From Asaia bogorensis (GTDB lineage: Bacteria > Pseudomonadota > Alphaproteobacteria > Reyranellales > Reyranellaceae): a stretch of 64,000 nt of DNA. The position numbers were made by a program, and so were the translations under genes. Shown here piece after piece: positions 27,846 through 36,828 of the stretch. The DNA lies in NCBI GenBank assembly GCA_945889625.1, contig CAMDCE010000026.1:1-64000 (forward strand), written 5' to 3'. Below the pieces are notes generated by a model. That model made no database searches and was not told where the DNA came from. It saw only the letters and a list, made by a program, of their open reading frames with translations. How positions within the stretch are numbered: position 1 is the first letter of the stretch; each line of letters begins with the position of its first letter.

Positions 27846-29300
27846 ATGGACACCCTGGCCCGCCCCGCAGCCGACGTGCGGCACGAGTTCCTGCGCATCG
27901 CCGGCAAGAAGGTCGAGACGGCGACGCGGCTGGAAGTGCGCTTCCCCTGGGACAACCGCCTGGTCGGCACCGTGCCACGCGCCACGCCGGAGCTGGTGGC
28001 CGAGGCGTTCAAGATCGCCCATGCCTATCAACCCAAGCTGACGCGCTACCAGCGCCAGAAGATCCTGCTCAAGACTGCCGACCTGCTGGTTGCGCGCAAG
28101 GAAGAGCTGGCGCGCCTCATAACGCTGGAAAGCGGCCTTTGCCTCAAGGACTCGCTGTACGAGGTCGGCCGCGCCTACGACGTCTTCACCTTTGCCGGCC
28201 AGCTCTGCCTGCTCGACGACGGCCAGACTTTCTCCTGCGATCTCACCCCGCACGGCAAGCCGCGCAAGATCTTCACCCTGCGCCAGCCGCTGAACGCCAT
28301 CTCGGCGATCACGCCGTTCAACCACCCGCTCAACATGGTGGCACACAAACTCGCGCCGGCCTTTGCCACCAACAACTGCGTGGTGCTGAAGCCGACGGAA
28401 CTCACACCGCTCACCGCTCTGTTCCTGGCCGACACGCTCTACGAGGCGGGTCTGCCGCCCGAGATGCTGTCGGTCATCACCGGCAATCCGGTGGATATCG
28501 GCGATGCCATGATCACCGATCCGCGCGCCGACCTGATCACCTTCACCGGCTCGGTGCGCGTCGGCAAATACATCGCGGCCACCGCGGGTTACAAGCGGCT
28601 GGTCCTCGAACTGGGCGGCAACGACCCGCTGATCGTCATGGAGGATGCCGACCTCGACAAGGCGGCCGAGCTCGCCGTGGCCGGCGCCACCAAGAATTCC
28701 GGCCAGCGCTGCACCGCGGTCAAGCGCATCATCGTCGTCGACAGGGTGGCTGACGCCTTCGTCGAGCGCGTGCTCGCCAGGGCGAAGAAACTGAAGGCAG
28801 GCGATCCCCTCGATCCCGAGACCGACGTCGGCACCGTGATCAACGAGCGCTCGGCCACGCTCTTCCAGAACAGGGTGAGCGAAGCGGTTGCCAAGTACGG
28901 GGCCAAGCTGCTGCACGGCAATGATCGCCGCGGCGCACTCTTTCCGCCCACGGTCGTCGACAACGTCGATCCCACGTGCGAGCTGGTGCGTGAGGAGACG
29001 TTCGGTCCGGCGATTCCGATCATCCGGGTGAAGGACATCGCTCACGCCATTCAGGTGTCCAACGGCACGGCCTACGGCCTGTCGTCCGGCGTCTGCACCG
29101 ACCGCCTCGATTACATCACGCGCTTCGTCGATGAGCTGCAGGTCGGAACAGTAAATATCTGGGAAGTCCCCGGCTATCGCATAGAGATGTCGCCGTTCGG
29201 CGGCATCAAGGATTCCGGCCTCGGCTACAAGGAGGGGGTCCTTGAAGCGATGAAAAGCTTCACCAATGTGAAGACCTGGTCGTTGCCCTGGCCGGGCTAG
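27846..29300 (+). CDS. phnY: Phosphonoacetaldehyde dehydrogenase
   Basis: 484-residue aldehyde dehydrogenase. Nucleophile Cys289 lies in [11 protein letters not shown], the general-base Glu in [10 protein letters not shown], and the NAD-binding GSVRVGK before it. It shows the phosphonoacetaldehyde dehydrogenase pattern rather than that of succinate semialdehyde dehydrogenase, and the operon position decides the assignment. It oxidises phosphonoacetaldehyde to phosphonoacetate with NAD, linking PhnW to PhnA. A short hairpin (GGCCCG/CGGGCC, 29301-29322) directly after the stop may be a weak terminator. Confidence 0.9.
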   Translation: MDTLARPAADVRHEFLRIAGKKVETATRLEVRFPWDNRLVGTVPRATPELVAEAFKIAHAYQPKLTRYQRQKILLKTADLLVARKEELARLITLESGLCLKDSLYEVGRAYDVFTFAGQLCLLDDGQTFSCDLTPHGKPRKIFTLRQPLNAISAITPFNHPLNMVAHKLAPAFATNNCVVLKPTELTPLTALFLADTLYEAGLPPEMLSVITGNPVDIGDAMITDPRADLITFTGSVRVGKYIAATAGYKRLVLELGGNDPLIVMEDADLDKAAELAVAGATKNSGQRCTAVKRIIVVDRVADAFVERVLARAKKLKAGDPLDPETDVGTVINERSATLFQNRVSEAVAKYGAKLLHGNDRRGALFPPTVVDNVDPTCELVREETFGPAIPIIRVKDIAHAIQVSNGTAYGLSSGVCTDRLDYITRFVDELQVGTVNIWEVPGYRIEMSPFGGIKDSGLGYKEGVLEAMKSFTNVKTWSLPWPG

Positions 29301-29345
29301 GCCCGGACCAAGAATCGGGCCAAGCGTCGGCCAAGGCAGGTTCAC

Positions 29346-29705
29346 ATGGCTGAAGCGAAGACCTATGCGGGCGCCTGCCATTGCGGCACCGTTGCCTATG
29401 AGGTCGAGGTCGACCTGTCAGGCGCGCTGAAGTGCAACTGCTCGATCTGTACCAAGCTTGGCGCGGTGTGGGCGTTCGCTCCGAGGAGCAAGTTCAAGCT
29501 CAAGTCCGGCATCGACGCGCTGGGCGACTATCAATTCGGCAAGAAGCATCTCCACCATCGCCATTGCACGCGCTGTGGCATCGAGACCTTCGCTGAAGGA
29601 ACGGCGCCGGATGGCACGGCCACTGTGGGCATCAATCTTCGTTGCCTCGACGGGATCGACGTCGACGAGCTCAGTCCGCGCCTTTGGGATGGGCGCAGCA
29701 AGTAA
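29346..29705 (+). CDS. GFA-family (CENP-V) zinc protein
   Basis: 119 residues with the family's cysteine pattern: CHCGTVAYEVE, then CNCSICTKLGAVW, then HCTRCGIETF. These Cys residues bind two zinc ions in the glutathione-dependent formaldehyde-activating (Gfa) fold. Most members are not proven formaldehyde enzymes, so a specific activity is not claimed. Its stop is three bases before the end of the convergent oxidoreductase gene. Confidence 0.87.
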   Translation: MAEAKTYAGACHCGTVAYEVEVDLSGALKCNCSICTKLGAVWAFAPRSKFKLKSGIDALGDYQFGKKHLHHRHCTRCGIETFAEGTAPDGTATVGINLRCLDGIDVDELSPRLWDGRSK

Positions 29706-29708
29706 GGC

Positions 29709-30692
29709 CTATGACGTGCCGTCCATGGTGACGACGACGCTGCCGCTCTTGCGGCCGCTGTCGGCGCGCTTGTGTGCCTCGACAATGTGATCCAACGGAT
29801 AGGTGCTGTCGATCACCGGCTTGACGATGCCGTCGTCGCAGAGCTTGGCCAGCAGGGCGAGGTCCTCCGACCGCTCGGGTGAGGCGCCGCCGGCGATGGT
29901 CCGGCCGCTGGTCATCGACTGGAATGGCGCCTTAAGAAGCGCGGGCAAACCCGCCGCGACCAGTAGCATCCGGCCTTTCGCGTTTAGGACGTCGCGCACG
30001 CGCGTGAACGGCGCGTTGCCGACCGTGTCCATGATGACGTCCCAGCGTTCGCCACCGTTGGCGAAGTCGGAGGTCTGGTAGTCGATCACCACATCGGCGC
30101 CGAGCGAGCGCACCAGGTCGGCCTTGGCGCCGGAGCAGATTCCGGTTACGTGGGCGCCGAAATGCTTGGCGAGCTGGACGGCGGCGACGCCGACGCAGCT
30201 TGACGCTCCGTTGATCAGCACCCGCTCGCCGTGTTGCAGGCGTCCCGGACCGCGCAGGAAATGCAGCGCGGTCAGGCCGCCGAAGCCGATGGCGGCCGCC
30301 TGCTCGAACGGGATGCCGGCCGGCTTCGCGGCCATGGCGCGGGCATCGCGCATGATCGCGTACTCGGCGTGGCATCCGAACCGGGCGCCGGAATAGGCGA
30401 TGATCGCATCGCCCGGCTTGAACCGCCTGATGGCGACGCCGACCGCCTCGACCACGCCGGCGCATTCCGTGCCGAGGATCGGCTGGTTGGGCCGGTTGAA
30501 TCCGAGGACCAGCCGTCCCAGCCAGGCGAAGCCGTCGGGAAAGTTGGCGCTGCGCACCCGGCAATCGCCCGAGGACACGGTGCTGGCGTGGACGCGGATC
30601 AGGAGTTCGTGGTGCTGGAGGCGCCGGGGCTCGACGTCGCGCAGCTGCACGATTTCGGGGCCGCCGTAGGCCGGGCAGAAGGCCGCTCGCAT
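29709..30692 (-). CDS. Quinone-oxidoreductase-like MDR-family NADPH dehydrogenase
   Basis: 327 residues. The GroES-like N-terminal domain (ELLIRVHASTVSSGDCRVRS, GTECAGVVEAVG) lacks the zinc-binding Cys/His set, so it belongs to the zinc-free quinone-reductase branch. The Rossmann domain has INGASSCVGVAAVQLAKHFGA, with Ser in the usual Gly-rich turn. It ends with SGSVVVTMDG. A soluble NADPH-dependent reductase of quinones or enones; substrate unknown. Divergent from the PEP-mutase-superfamily gene at 30800. Confidence 0.85.
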   Translation of the reverse strand: MRAAFCPAYGGPEIVQLRDVEPRRLQHHELLIRVHASTVSSGDCRVRSANFPDGFAWLGRLVLGFNRPNQPILGTECAGVVEAVGVAIRRFKPGDAIIAYSGARFGCHAEYAIMRDARAMAAKPAGIPFEQAAAIGFGGLTALHFLRGPGRLQHGERVLINGASSCVGVAAVQLAKHFGAHVTGICSGAKADLVRSLGADVVIDYQTSDFANGGERWDVIMDTVGNAPFTRVRDVLNAKGRMLLVAAGLPALLKAPFQSMTSGRTIAGGASPERSEDLALLAKLCDDGIVKPVIDSTYPLDHIVEAHKRADSGRKSGSVVVTMDGTS

Positions 30693-30799
30693 GCAGCGGC
30701 ATCTCTGTTGGAGCCGCTTGTCGATGTCAAGGCGAGCGCGGTGTTGCGTCGGAGGCTACCCTCTGCAAACTGCGCCGATAGCAAGTAGAGGAGACTCCC

Positions 30800-31624
30800 A
30801 TGACTGTCAGCCAGGCCGACAAGGCCAAGAAATTCCGCGCCCTGCACGAGGCGCCAGGCGCCTTCGTGATCGCCAATCCCTGGGATGCCGGCTCGGCGCG
30901 CGTGCTGGCCGGACTTGGCTATCAGGCGCTGGCCACCTCGAGCGGCGCCAAGGCGGGCGTCCTGGGCAAGCGCGACGGCAAGGTGAGCCGCGAAGAGGCC
31001 CTGGCCAACGCCAAGGCGATCGTCGACGCCTGCGATCTGCCGGTCGCGGCCGATCTCGAGAAGGGCTTTGGCGACGGTCCGGATGCTGCCGCTGAAACCA
31101 TCCGTCAGGCGGGCGCCATTGGCCTGGTCGGCGGGTCGATCGAGGATGCGAGCGGCAACAAGGACAAGCCGCTTTATGACATCCAGACCGCGACGGAGCG
31201 TGTCGCGGCGGCGGTGAAAGCTGCACGGGCCATGTCTATTCCTTTCATGCTGACGGCGCGCGCCGAGGGATTTTTGCGTGGGCAACCCGACCTCGACGAC
31301 GTCATCAAGCGGCTGCAGGCTTTCGAGGCGGCGGGCGCCGATGTGCTGTTCGCGCCCGGCCTGCCCGACCTGGCGGCAGTGAAAAAGGTTTGTGGCTCAT
31401 TGAAGAAGCCGTTCAACTTCATGGTCGGCATCAAGGGAAAGTCGTTCACCAAGGCCGAGCTGGAAGCCGCTGGCGTCAAGCGCATCAGCCTGGCCACGTC
31501 GCTCTATCGTGCTGCGATTACCGGTCTTGTGGACGCCGCCAAGGAAGTGAAGGACAAAGGCACCTTCACCTATCTCGATCGGTCGATCTCGACGCCCGAT
31601 TTCAACGCCTTCATGAAGGACTGA
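30800..31624 (+). CDS. Isocitrate lyase/PEP mutase superfamily protein (copy 1)
   Basis: 274 residues, a single TIM-barrel, start ATG 30800 behind GAGGAG. Family landmarks: IANPWDAGSARVLAGLGYQALATSS, then ADLEKGFGD in place of the usual ADxDxGYG, GGSIEDASG, and LTARAEGFL. It lacks the KKCGH loop of isocitrate and methylisocitrate lyases and the EDKxxxxxNS segment of true PEP mutase, so neither activity should be assigned. A C-C or C-O lyase acting on a 2-hydroxy or 2-oxo acid is a reasonable guess. A paralogue is at 34953. Confidence 0.85.
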   Translation: MTVSQADKAKKFRALHEAPGAFVIANPWDAGSARVLAGLGYQALATSSGAKAGVLGKRDGKVSREEALANAKAIVDACDLPVAADLEKGFGDGPDAAAETIRQAGAIGLVGGSIEDASGNKDKPLYDIQTATERVAAAVKAARAMSIPFMLTARAEGFLRGQPDLDDVIKRLQAFEAAGADVLFAPGLPDLAAVKKVCGSLKKPFNFMVGIKGKSFTKAELEAAGVKRISLATSLYRAAITGLVDAAKEVKDKGTFTYLDRSISTPDFNAFMKD

Positions 31625-31650
31625 GAAAAGAACTGAGGGAGTTTAGAGTC

Positions 31651-32628
31651 ATGACCGGAATTTCTCGCCGCGGCGTGATCGCCGCTTCGTTCGCGCTGGG
31701 GTCGCTGCCGATGGCCGTCCGGGCCCAGGCCTGGCCGTCCAAGCAGATTCGCGTGATCGCGCCTTATCCGCCGGGCGGCGGCGTCGATAGCGTGTCGCGC
31801 GCCTTCTCCGAGAAGGCCTCGGTGAAGCTAGGCCAGACGATGGTCGTCGACAACCAGCCCGGCGCCGGCGCCACCATCGGCGCGGCCGCGTTGGCGCGCA
31901 GCGCGCCCGACGGCTACACGATCATGGTGGGTAGCCCGATCGACTATTCGATCGCGCCCTTCTTCCATCAGAACCTCACCTTCGACATGACGCGCGATTT
32001 CGTGCCGATCCTCGAGATCGGTAACGGCACAATCGCCGTGCTGGTCACGCCCAGCCTGCCGGTGAAATCGGTGCAGGAGCTGATCGCCTTGGCCAAATCC
32101 AAGCCGGGACAGCTTTCCTATGCCTCGTCCGGCTTTGGCGGGCTCATCCATCTCAACTACGAGATGTTCAAGCAGATGACCGGCGCGGAGATGACGCACG
32201 TGCCCTACAAGGGCACCTCGTTTTTACAGCCCGATCTCTACGAAGGTCGCGTCCAGGTGTCGTTCGACAGCGTGCCGGCGCACCTGCCGCATATCGCCGC
32301 CGGCAAGGTGCGGGTCCTGGCCGTCACCAACAAGAACCGCTCGCCGCTGCTGCCCGACGCGCCGACCATGGCCGAGGCCGGCCTCCCTGGCTTCGAATCG
32401 GCGACCAACTACATGCTGTTCGCGCCCAAGGCCGTACCTGCCGAGGTCGTCCGTCGCCTCAACGAGGTCGGCAACGAGGTGATCAAGGACCCGGACTTCC
32501 GAGCGCGCATGTTGAAGCTCGGCATCGTGGTTTCCGGCGGCTCGACGGCCGATGCCGAGGCCAATATGCAGGCGACGCAGCAGCGCTGGGCCGATGTCAT
32601 CCGCAAGGGCAACATCAAGCCGAGCTGA
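31651..32628 (+). CDS. Tripartite tricarboxylate transporter binding protein (TctC/Bug family)
   Basis: Start ATG 31651; the frame is open upstream only through the preceding gene. 325 residues with an export signal MTGISRRGVIAASFALG...VRAQA (twin Arg). The mature part begins WPSKQIRVIAPYPPGGGVD, the diagnostic Bug-family opening, and has VVDNQPGAGATIGA and YASSGFGGLIHLNYEMF. A periplasmic carboxylate-binding protein. No TctA/TctB membrane genes are nearby, so, as with many orphan Bug proteins, the partner lies elsewhere. The 26-base gap to the previous gene suggests co-transcription. Confidence 0.9.
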   Translation: MTGISRRGVIAASFALGSLPMAVRAQAWPSKQIRVIAPYPPGGGVDSVSRAFSEKASVKLGQTMVVDNQPGAGATIGAAALARSAPDGYTIMVGSPIDYSIAPFFHQNLTFDMTRDFVPILEIGNGTIAVLVTPSLPVKSVQELIALAKSKPGQLSYASSGFGGLIHLNYEMFKQMTGAEMTHVPYKGTSFLQPDLYEGRVQVSFDSVPAHLPHIAAGKVRVLAVTNKNRSPLLPDAPTMAEAGLPGFESATNYMLFAPKAVPAEVVRRLNEVGNEVIKDPDFRARMLKLGIVVSGGSTADAEANMQATQQRWADVIRKGNIKPS

Positions 32629-32633
32629 TTACG

Positions 32634-34124
32634 ATGGATGCGCTCGTTGCGCCCGGTGCCGGGCCGGACCTTGCCGCGGAACATTTCGACGTCCTGATCG
32701 TCGGCGCCGGCCTCTCGGGTATCGGCGCCGCCTGGCACCTGCAGAAGGAATGCCGCGGCAAGAGCTACGCCATCCTCGAGGGGCGCGAGGCGAGCGGCGG
32801 CACGTGGGATCTCTTCCGCTATCCCGGTGTCCGCTCCGACTCCGACATGTACACGCTGGGCTACCGTTTCCGGCCATGGAAGGAGGCCAAGGCGATCGCC
32901 GACGGCCCGTCGATCCTGACCTACATCCGCGAAGTCGCGAGCGATCACCGCATCGACGACAGGATCCGTTACCGGCATCGCGTCGTGAGTGCTTCGTGGT
33001 CGACACCCGATGCCAAATGGACGGTCGAGGTCGAGCGCGGGCCGTCGAAGGAGCGCCAGCACTTCACCTGCAGCTTTCTGTGGATGTGCAGCGGCTACTA
33101 CGACACTAACAACGGCTATCTGCCGGAATTTGCCGGCATCGACCGCTTCAAGGGCCGCGTCGCCCATCCGCAGAAATGGACCGACGACATCGACTACGCC
33201 GGCAAGCGCGTGGTGGTGATCGGCAGCGGCGCCACGGCGGTCACGCTGGTGCCGGCGATGGCGCACACGGCCGAGCACGTCACCATGCTGCAGCGATCGC
33301 CGACCTACATGGTGGCGCGCCCGTCGCGGGACAAGACTGCCAACAGGCTGCGCCGGCGTCTGCCGCTCAAGCTTGCCTATGCGATGACGCGCTGGAAGAA
33401 TGTGCTGCTCGGCATGTATTTCTACCAGATGTGCAGGCGCAAGCCGGACAAGGTGAAGGGCCTGCTGCTGGGCGGCGTGCGCCAGATGCTGGGGCCGGAC
33501 TACGACATCGATACTCATTTCACGCCGCGCTACAATCCATGGGACCAGCGGCTCTGCCTGGTGCCGGACGCCGATTTCTTCCGTGCCATGCGTCGGGGCA
33601 AGGTCTCGATCGCCACCGACCACATCGAAACCTTCACCGAGACCGGCATCAAGCTGAAATCCGGCGCGGAACTGCCTGCCGACCTGATCGTGACGGCGAC
33701 CGGATTGGTGCTGATCCCTCTGGGCGGCGTGAAGCTCGCCGTCGACGGGCGGGCCGTCGATCCGGCCAAGACGTTTCTCTACAAGGGCATGATGTACTCG
33801 GACGTCCCCAACCTCGCTTCGGTGTTCGGCTACACCAACGCTTCGTGGACGCTGAAAGCCGATCTGGTCTGTGAATATGTCTGCCGGCTACTCAATTACA
33901 TGGACCGCAAGGGCTATCGCCAATGCACGCCGCACAACGGCGATCCGACCTTGGCCGAAGAGCCGTGGGTCAGCTTCTCCTCGGGTTACATCCAGCGCGC
34001 GCTGGCCAAGCAGCCCAAGCAGGGCTCCAAGCGGCCGTGGAAGCTTTACCAGAACTACGCGCTCGACCTCTTGAGCCTGCGCTTCGGCAAGGTGCGCGAC
34101 AACGCGATGACGTTTACCCGCTAG
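32634..34124 (+). CDS. Flavin-containing monooxygenase, Baeyer-Villiger type
   Basis: 496 residues. FAD-binding GxGxxG in DVLIVGAGLSGIGAAWHL; NADPH-binding VVVIGSGATAVTL near residue 195; and between them FKGRVAHPQKWTDD, which fits the Baeyer-Villiger fingerprint FxGxxxHxxxW. YPGVRSDSDMYTLGYRF is also typical. It inserts oxygen into ketones or heteroatoms using NADPH. Five bases after the TctC-type gene, hence probably the same operon. Its TAG stop lies in the first copy of a 22-base tandem duplication. Confidence 0.9.
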   Translation: MDALVAPGAGPDLAAEHFDVLIVGAGLSGIGAAWHLQKECRGKSYAILEGREASGGTWDLFRYPGVRSDSDMYTLGYRFRPWKEAKAIADGPSILTYIREVASDHRIDDRIRYRHRVVSASWSTPDAKWTVEVERGPSKERQHFTCSFLWMCSGYYDTNNGYLPEFAGIDRFKGRVAHPQKWTDDIDYAGKRVVVIGSGATAVTLVPAMAHTAEHVTMLQRSPTYMVARPSRDKTANRLRRRLPLKLAYAMTRWKNVLLGMYFYQMCRRKPDKVKGLLLGGVRQMLGPDYDIDTHFTPRYNPWDQRLCLVPDADFFRAMRRGKVSIATDHIETFTETGIKLKSGAELPADLIVTATGLVLIPLGGVKLAVDGRAVDPAKTFLYKGMMYSDVPNLASVFGYTNASWTLKADLVCEYVCRLLNYMDRKGYRQCTPHNGDPTLAEEPWVSFSSGYIQRALAKQPKQGSKRPWKLYQNYALDLLSLRFGKVRDNAMTFTR

Positions 34125-34149
34125 GTAGATGACGTTTACTCGCTAGGTA
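34106..34149. repeat. 22-base tandem duplication across two convergent stop codons
   Basis: Two adjacent copies (34106-34127 and 34128-34149) of GATGACGTTTAC(c/t)CGCTAGGTA differ at one base. Copy 1 holds the TAG stop of the monooxygenase gene. Copy 2 holds, on the opposite strand, the TAG stop of the hydratase-like gene. The duplication therefore forms the whole junction between the two genes. Confidence 0.9.
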
Positions 34150-34922
34150 AACGACAAGGTCACGCTGCCGAATGCCCCAAAATTTGCGACGTACGTCTCG
34201 CCCGGCTTGGGCGCCAGCATGCCGGTCAGGGTTCCTGTGCTGATCATCTGGCCGGCCTTCAGGCCGATGCCGGTCCGCGAGAGTTCATTGACGAGCCAGG
34301 CGAGCGGCGCCATGGGGTGATCGAGCGCCGCGGCGGCCGTGCCCTTGCGGCGGAGCTTGCCGTTCGACGACAGGGTCGCTTCCTGAGCCGCGATGTCGCG
34401 CTTCCTCCAGTCGGCAATGGCGGCGCCGTAGACGATCGTGCCGGCGCCCGCGCCATCGGCGAGGATGGCGGGCAGGGGTGGGAAGGCGGCATCGTGGACG
34501 AAGCGGCATTCCGCGAGCTCGAGGCCCGGATGCAGCGACGCCACGGCCTCCGTGACTTCCTCGACACTGTAGGGCTTGGTGCGCGGCGGGAGATCGATGC
34601 CGAGCGTCGCCTGGTACTCGACTTCGGGAATCGGACTCGCGAGTTTCGCGTGCGCGACGGAGAACGGCGAGGGCTCGATGCTGAAGGTTCGGCCGTAGAT
34701 CGGCGAATCGGTGCGCAACGCCTTCTGCATCTCCGCCTTGAAGGCCGCGATCTTCCAGCCCACGACCGGCCAGTCGAGCTCCTCGGCCACCATCGCTGCG
34801 ACCCGATAGGCGGTGGCGCTGTCGGGCGGCACGAGGTGCGTCTCGAGGCCGCTTTGCTGGCGGCCTTCCCGACGGAGGGAGGCGAGCAGTCGGGCGAGTT
34901 CTCGTTGCGCAGAAAGGTTCAT
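34143..34922 (-). CDS. 2-Keto-4-pentenoate hydratase/fumarylacetoacetase-family protein
   Basis: 259 residues, the length of MhpD/DmpE-type hydratases and decarboxylases. Features: VGWKIAAFKAEMQKAL, SPIPEVEYQATLGIDLPP (metal Glu region), AECRFVHDAAFPPLPAILADGAGAG and the C-terminal GQMISTGTLTGMLAPKPGETY, where Gly and Thr line the active site. It hydrates or decarboxylates a 2-oxo-enoic acid from ring or side-chain breakdown. Only 30 bases separate its start from the divergent PEP-mutase-superfamily gene. Confidence 0.87.
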   Translation of the reverse strand: MNLSAQRELARLLASLRREGRQQSGLETHLVPPDSATAYRVAAMVAEELDWPVVGWKIAAFKAEMQKALRTDSPIYGRTFSIEPSPFSVAHAKLASPIPEVEYQATLGIDLPPRTKPYSVEEVTEAVASLHPGLELAECRFVHDAAFPPLPAILADGAGAGTIVYGAAIADWRKRDIAAQEATLSSNGKLRRKGTAAAALDHPMAPLAWLVNELSRTGIGLKAGQMISTGTLTGMLAPKPGETYVANFGAFGSVTLSFT

Positions 34923-34952
34923 CGGTGTTCCCTAGCAGAAGTTGGAGGAAAC

Positions 34953-35774
34953 ATGATGCGCACCCAAGCCGAAAAAGGCCGCCTGTTCCGGGAGCTTCAC
35001 AGCAAGCCCGGCATCCTGATCCTGCCCAACCCGTGGGACGCGGGCACCGCAAAGTTGCTCCAGTCGCTGGGCTTCGAGGCGCTAGCGACCACCAGCCTCG
35101 GCATGTCCAACGCGCTCGGCCGTCCCGACGGCGAGGGCGTGGTGAGCCGCGCCGAGCTTCTGGAGAATTGCCGCGTCATCGCCGAGGCGACCGGCCTGCC
35201 GGTCAATGCCGATCTCGAGAACGGCTACGCCGACGATCCGAAGGAAGCCGCGTCCATCCTGCGCGACGCCGCCGCCGTAGGCATCGTCGGCGGCTCGATC
35301 GAGGATTGGAGCGGCGAGCGCATCTACGATTTCAACCATGCCGTCGAACGGGTCGCGGCGGGCGTCGAGGTGGCGCGCTCGCTTGCGGTGCCGTTCACCT
35401 TCGTGGCGCGGGCGGACAGCCTGGTCCGCGGCGGCACTGACCTCGACGACACTATCAGGCGCCTGCAGGCCTTCGAGAAGGCCGGCGCCGACGTGCTCTA
35501 CGCGCCTGGCCTGCGCGACCTCGCCACCATGAAGCTGGTGGCCTCGTCGGTCGGCAAGCCGCTGAACGTGGTGATGAGCGCCGCCGATCCCTCGCTCACG
35601 GCCGCCGAAATGGCCGCGGTCGGGGTCAAGCGGCTGAGCGTCGGCGGCGCCCTGTCGCGGCTGGCGCTTGCCGCCTTCATGACGGGCGCCCGCGAGATGA
35701 GGGAAAAGGGCGGCTTCACCTGGATGCGCCAGACCATGGCGAGCAAGGACCTCAAGGCTGCCTTCAGGGGCTGA
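34953..35774 (+). CDS. Isocitrate lyase/PEP mutase superfamily protein (copy 2)
   Basis: 273 residues; GGAGG at 34944-34948 serves ATG 34953 or ATG 34956. It shares layout with the copy at 30800: LPNPWDAGTAKLLQSLGFEALATTS, NADLENGYADDP, GGSIEDWSG, FVARADSLVRGG. The metal loop reads DLENGYAD rather than DxDxGYG, and KKCGH is absent, so methylisocitrate lyase or true PEP mutase activity is not supported. It probably acts on a 2-oxo or 2-hydroxy acid. The paired paralogues flank the monooxygenase and hydratase genes. Confidence 0.85.
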   Translation: MMRTQAEKGRLFRELHSKPGILILPNPWDAGTAKLLQSLGFEALATTSLGMSNALGRPDGEGVVSRAELLENCRVIAEATGLPVNADLENGYADDPKEAASILRDAAAVGIVGGSIEDWSGERIYDFNHAVERVAAGVEVARSLAVPFTFVARADSLVRGGTDLDDTIRRLQAFEKAGADVLYAPGLRDLATMKLVASSVGKPLNVVMSAADPSLTAAEMAAVGVKRLSVGGALSRLALAAFMTGAREMREKGGFTWMRQTMASKDLKAAFRG

Positions 35775-35847
35775 ATTGTCGGTCTAGGTCCGCCATCGAA
35801 CGACCTGGAACGCTTGGCCGCTATTCACTGCAAATTGTTCAGGCGGC

Positions 35848-36297
35848 CTACCGGTGTGCCAGCCCGCCCAACGCCGGGATCGGGTCGGCGCCGATCTGAC
35901 GGACCAGCGAGGCGAGGTCGTAGTGGAAGCGCTCGCCTTCCATCAACCCATCCCTGAAGGTCAGGACTACGACGAAGGGCTGCACGATCGTCCGTCCGGT
36001 CGGTGCGATGCCGAGGAACGGGCCGATATGCTTTCCGTGCCAGGTCGACTCGGCCATGAAGAAATCGTCGGGTGACCAGCTCGCGCGTTGGCCGGGGCCG
36101 CGCTGAACCGCGACGTCGAAGGTGGACCACCATTGGCGATAATGTGCCGCGGCGCCCTCGTGGCCCGACCAGCTCTGGCCGGTGGCGAAGTCGTCGAAGC
36201 GGCACTCGGGATGAAGGGTGGCCAGCGTGCCCGGCAGGTCGTGGGCATTCTCGGCCTCGAGATGGCGGCGGACGAGGGCGGCGAGTTGGTGGTTCAT
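35848..36297 (-). CDS. SnoaL-like / NTF2-fold protein
   Basis: Start ATG 36297, with AGGAAA upstream; a longer open frame continues into the MarR gene and is not real. 149 residues with the polyketide-cyclase/SnoaL pattern: LVRRHLEAENAHDLPGTLATLHPECRF, then WWSTFDVAVQ, HGKHIGPFLGIAPTGR and FRDGLMEGERFHYDLASLVRQIG. A small alpha+beta barrel binding a hydrophobic ligand; enzymatic role unknown. Divergent from the MarR gene with 51 bases between, so likely its regulatory target. Confidence 0.85.
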   Translation of the reverse strand: MNHQLAALVRRHLEAENAHDLPGTLATLHPECRFDDFATGQSWSGHEGAAAHYRQWWSTFDVAVQRGPGQRASWSPDDFFMAESTWHGKHIGPFLGIAPTGRTIVQPFVVVLTFRDGLMEGERFHYDLASLVRQIGADPIPALGGLAHR

Positions 36298-36348
36298 TGG
36301 GGTTTCCTGTGATATATTCGAGTACTGATAACATATAAGAAAGCTGAT

Positions 36349-36828
36349 ATGCGGCGCAAGATCAAGACTCCCGTCGCCGTCGCCATTCCGCGTCCCGGCG
36401 AGGGCAAGCGCGGCCCGGATGGGCACCTCGGCTATCTGGTGCGCCAGGCCAACGTGGCGGTGCGGGCCGCGATGGAGCGGACGTTGGCCGATCTCGACGT
36501 CACGCCGGCGCAGTTCGCGGTATTGACCATGATCGTGGCCTATCCCGGCGTCTCCGGCGCCGAGCTGGCGCGGCTGACGTTCCTGACGCCGCAGACCATC
36601 AACGTGATCGTGCGCAACCTCGTGCGCGCCGCTGCCATCGCCAAGACCGCGGATACCACGCACGGCCGCATTCTGCAGCTCGACGCGACCGCCAAGGGCC
36701 AGGTGCTGCTGAAGCGCTGCCGGGCGCGGGTGGCCAAGCTCGAGGATCGCCTCGCCGCGTCGCTCTCCAAGGCCGACGAGCAGGCGGTCAGGCGCTGGCT
36801 CGCCGCCGTGGGCGAGACGCTACGCTAG
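36349..36828 (+). CDS. MarR-family transcriptional regulator
   Basis: 159 residues with the winged helix: VTPAQFAVLTMIVAYPGVSGAELARLTFLTPQTINVIVRNLV, with DTTHGRILQLDATAKGQ as the wing. The N-terminal 25 residues are basic and probably disordered. It lies divergent from the SnoaL-like gene, and the AT-rich 51-base gap with an AGTACT core is the likely operator. Its TAG stop forms part of the terminal repeat of a palindromic element. Confidence 0.88.
   Translation: MRRKIKTPVAVAIPRPGEGKRGPDGHLGYLVRQANVAVRAAMERTLADLDVTPAQFAVLTMIVAYPGVSGAELARLTFLTPQTINVIVRNLVRAAAIAKTADTTHGRILQLDATAKGQVLLKRCRARVAKLEDRLAASLSKADEQAVRRWLAAVGETLR

Noticed and set aside
26001-29381. 1126-codon open frame on the minus strand
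   Set aside because: It lies antisense to phnW-phnA-phnY, whose motifs are intact. The translation is rich in His, Arg, Asp and Gly without any domain, the usual shadow in GC-rich DNA.
30800-31624. Phosphoenolpyruvate mutase for phosphonate synthesis
   Set aside because: The EDKxxxxxNS segment and the DxD metal motif are missing, and no phosphonopyruvate decarboxylase gene is near; the window shows phosphonate breakdown instead.
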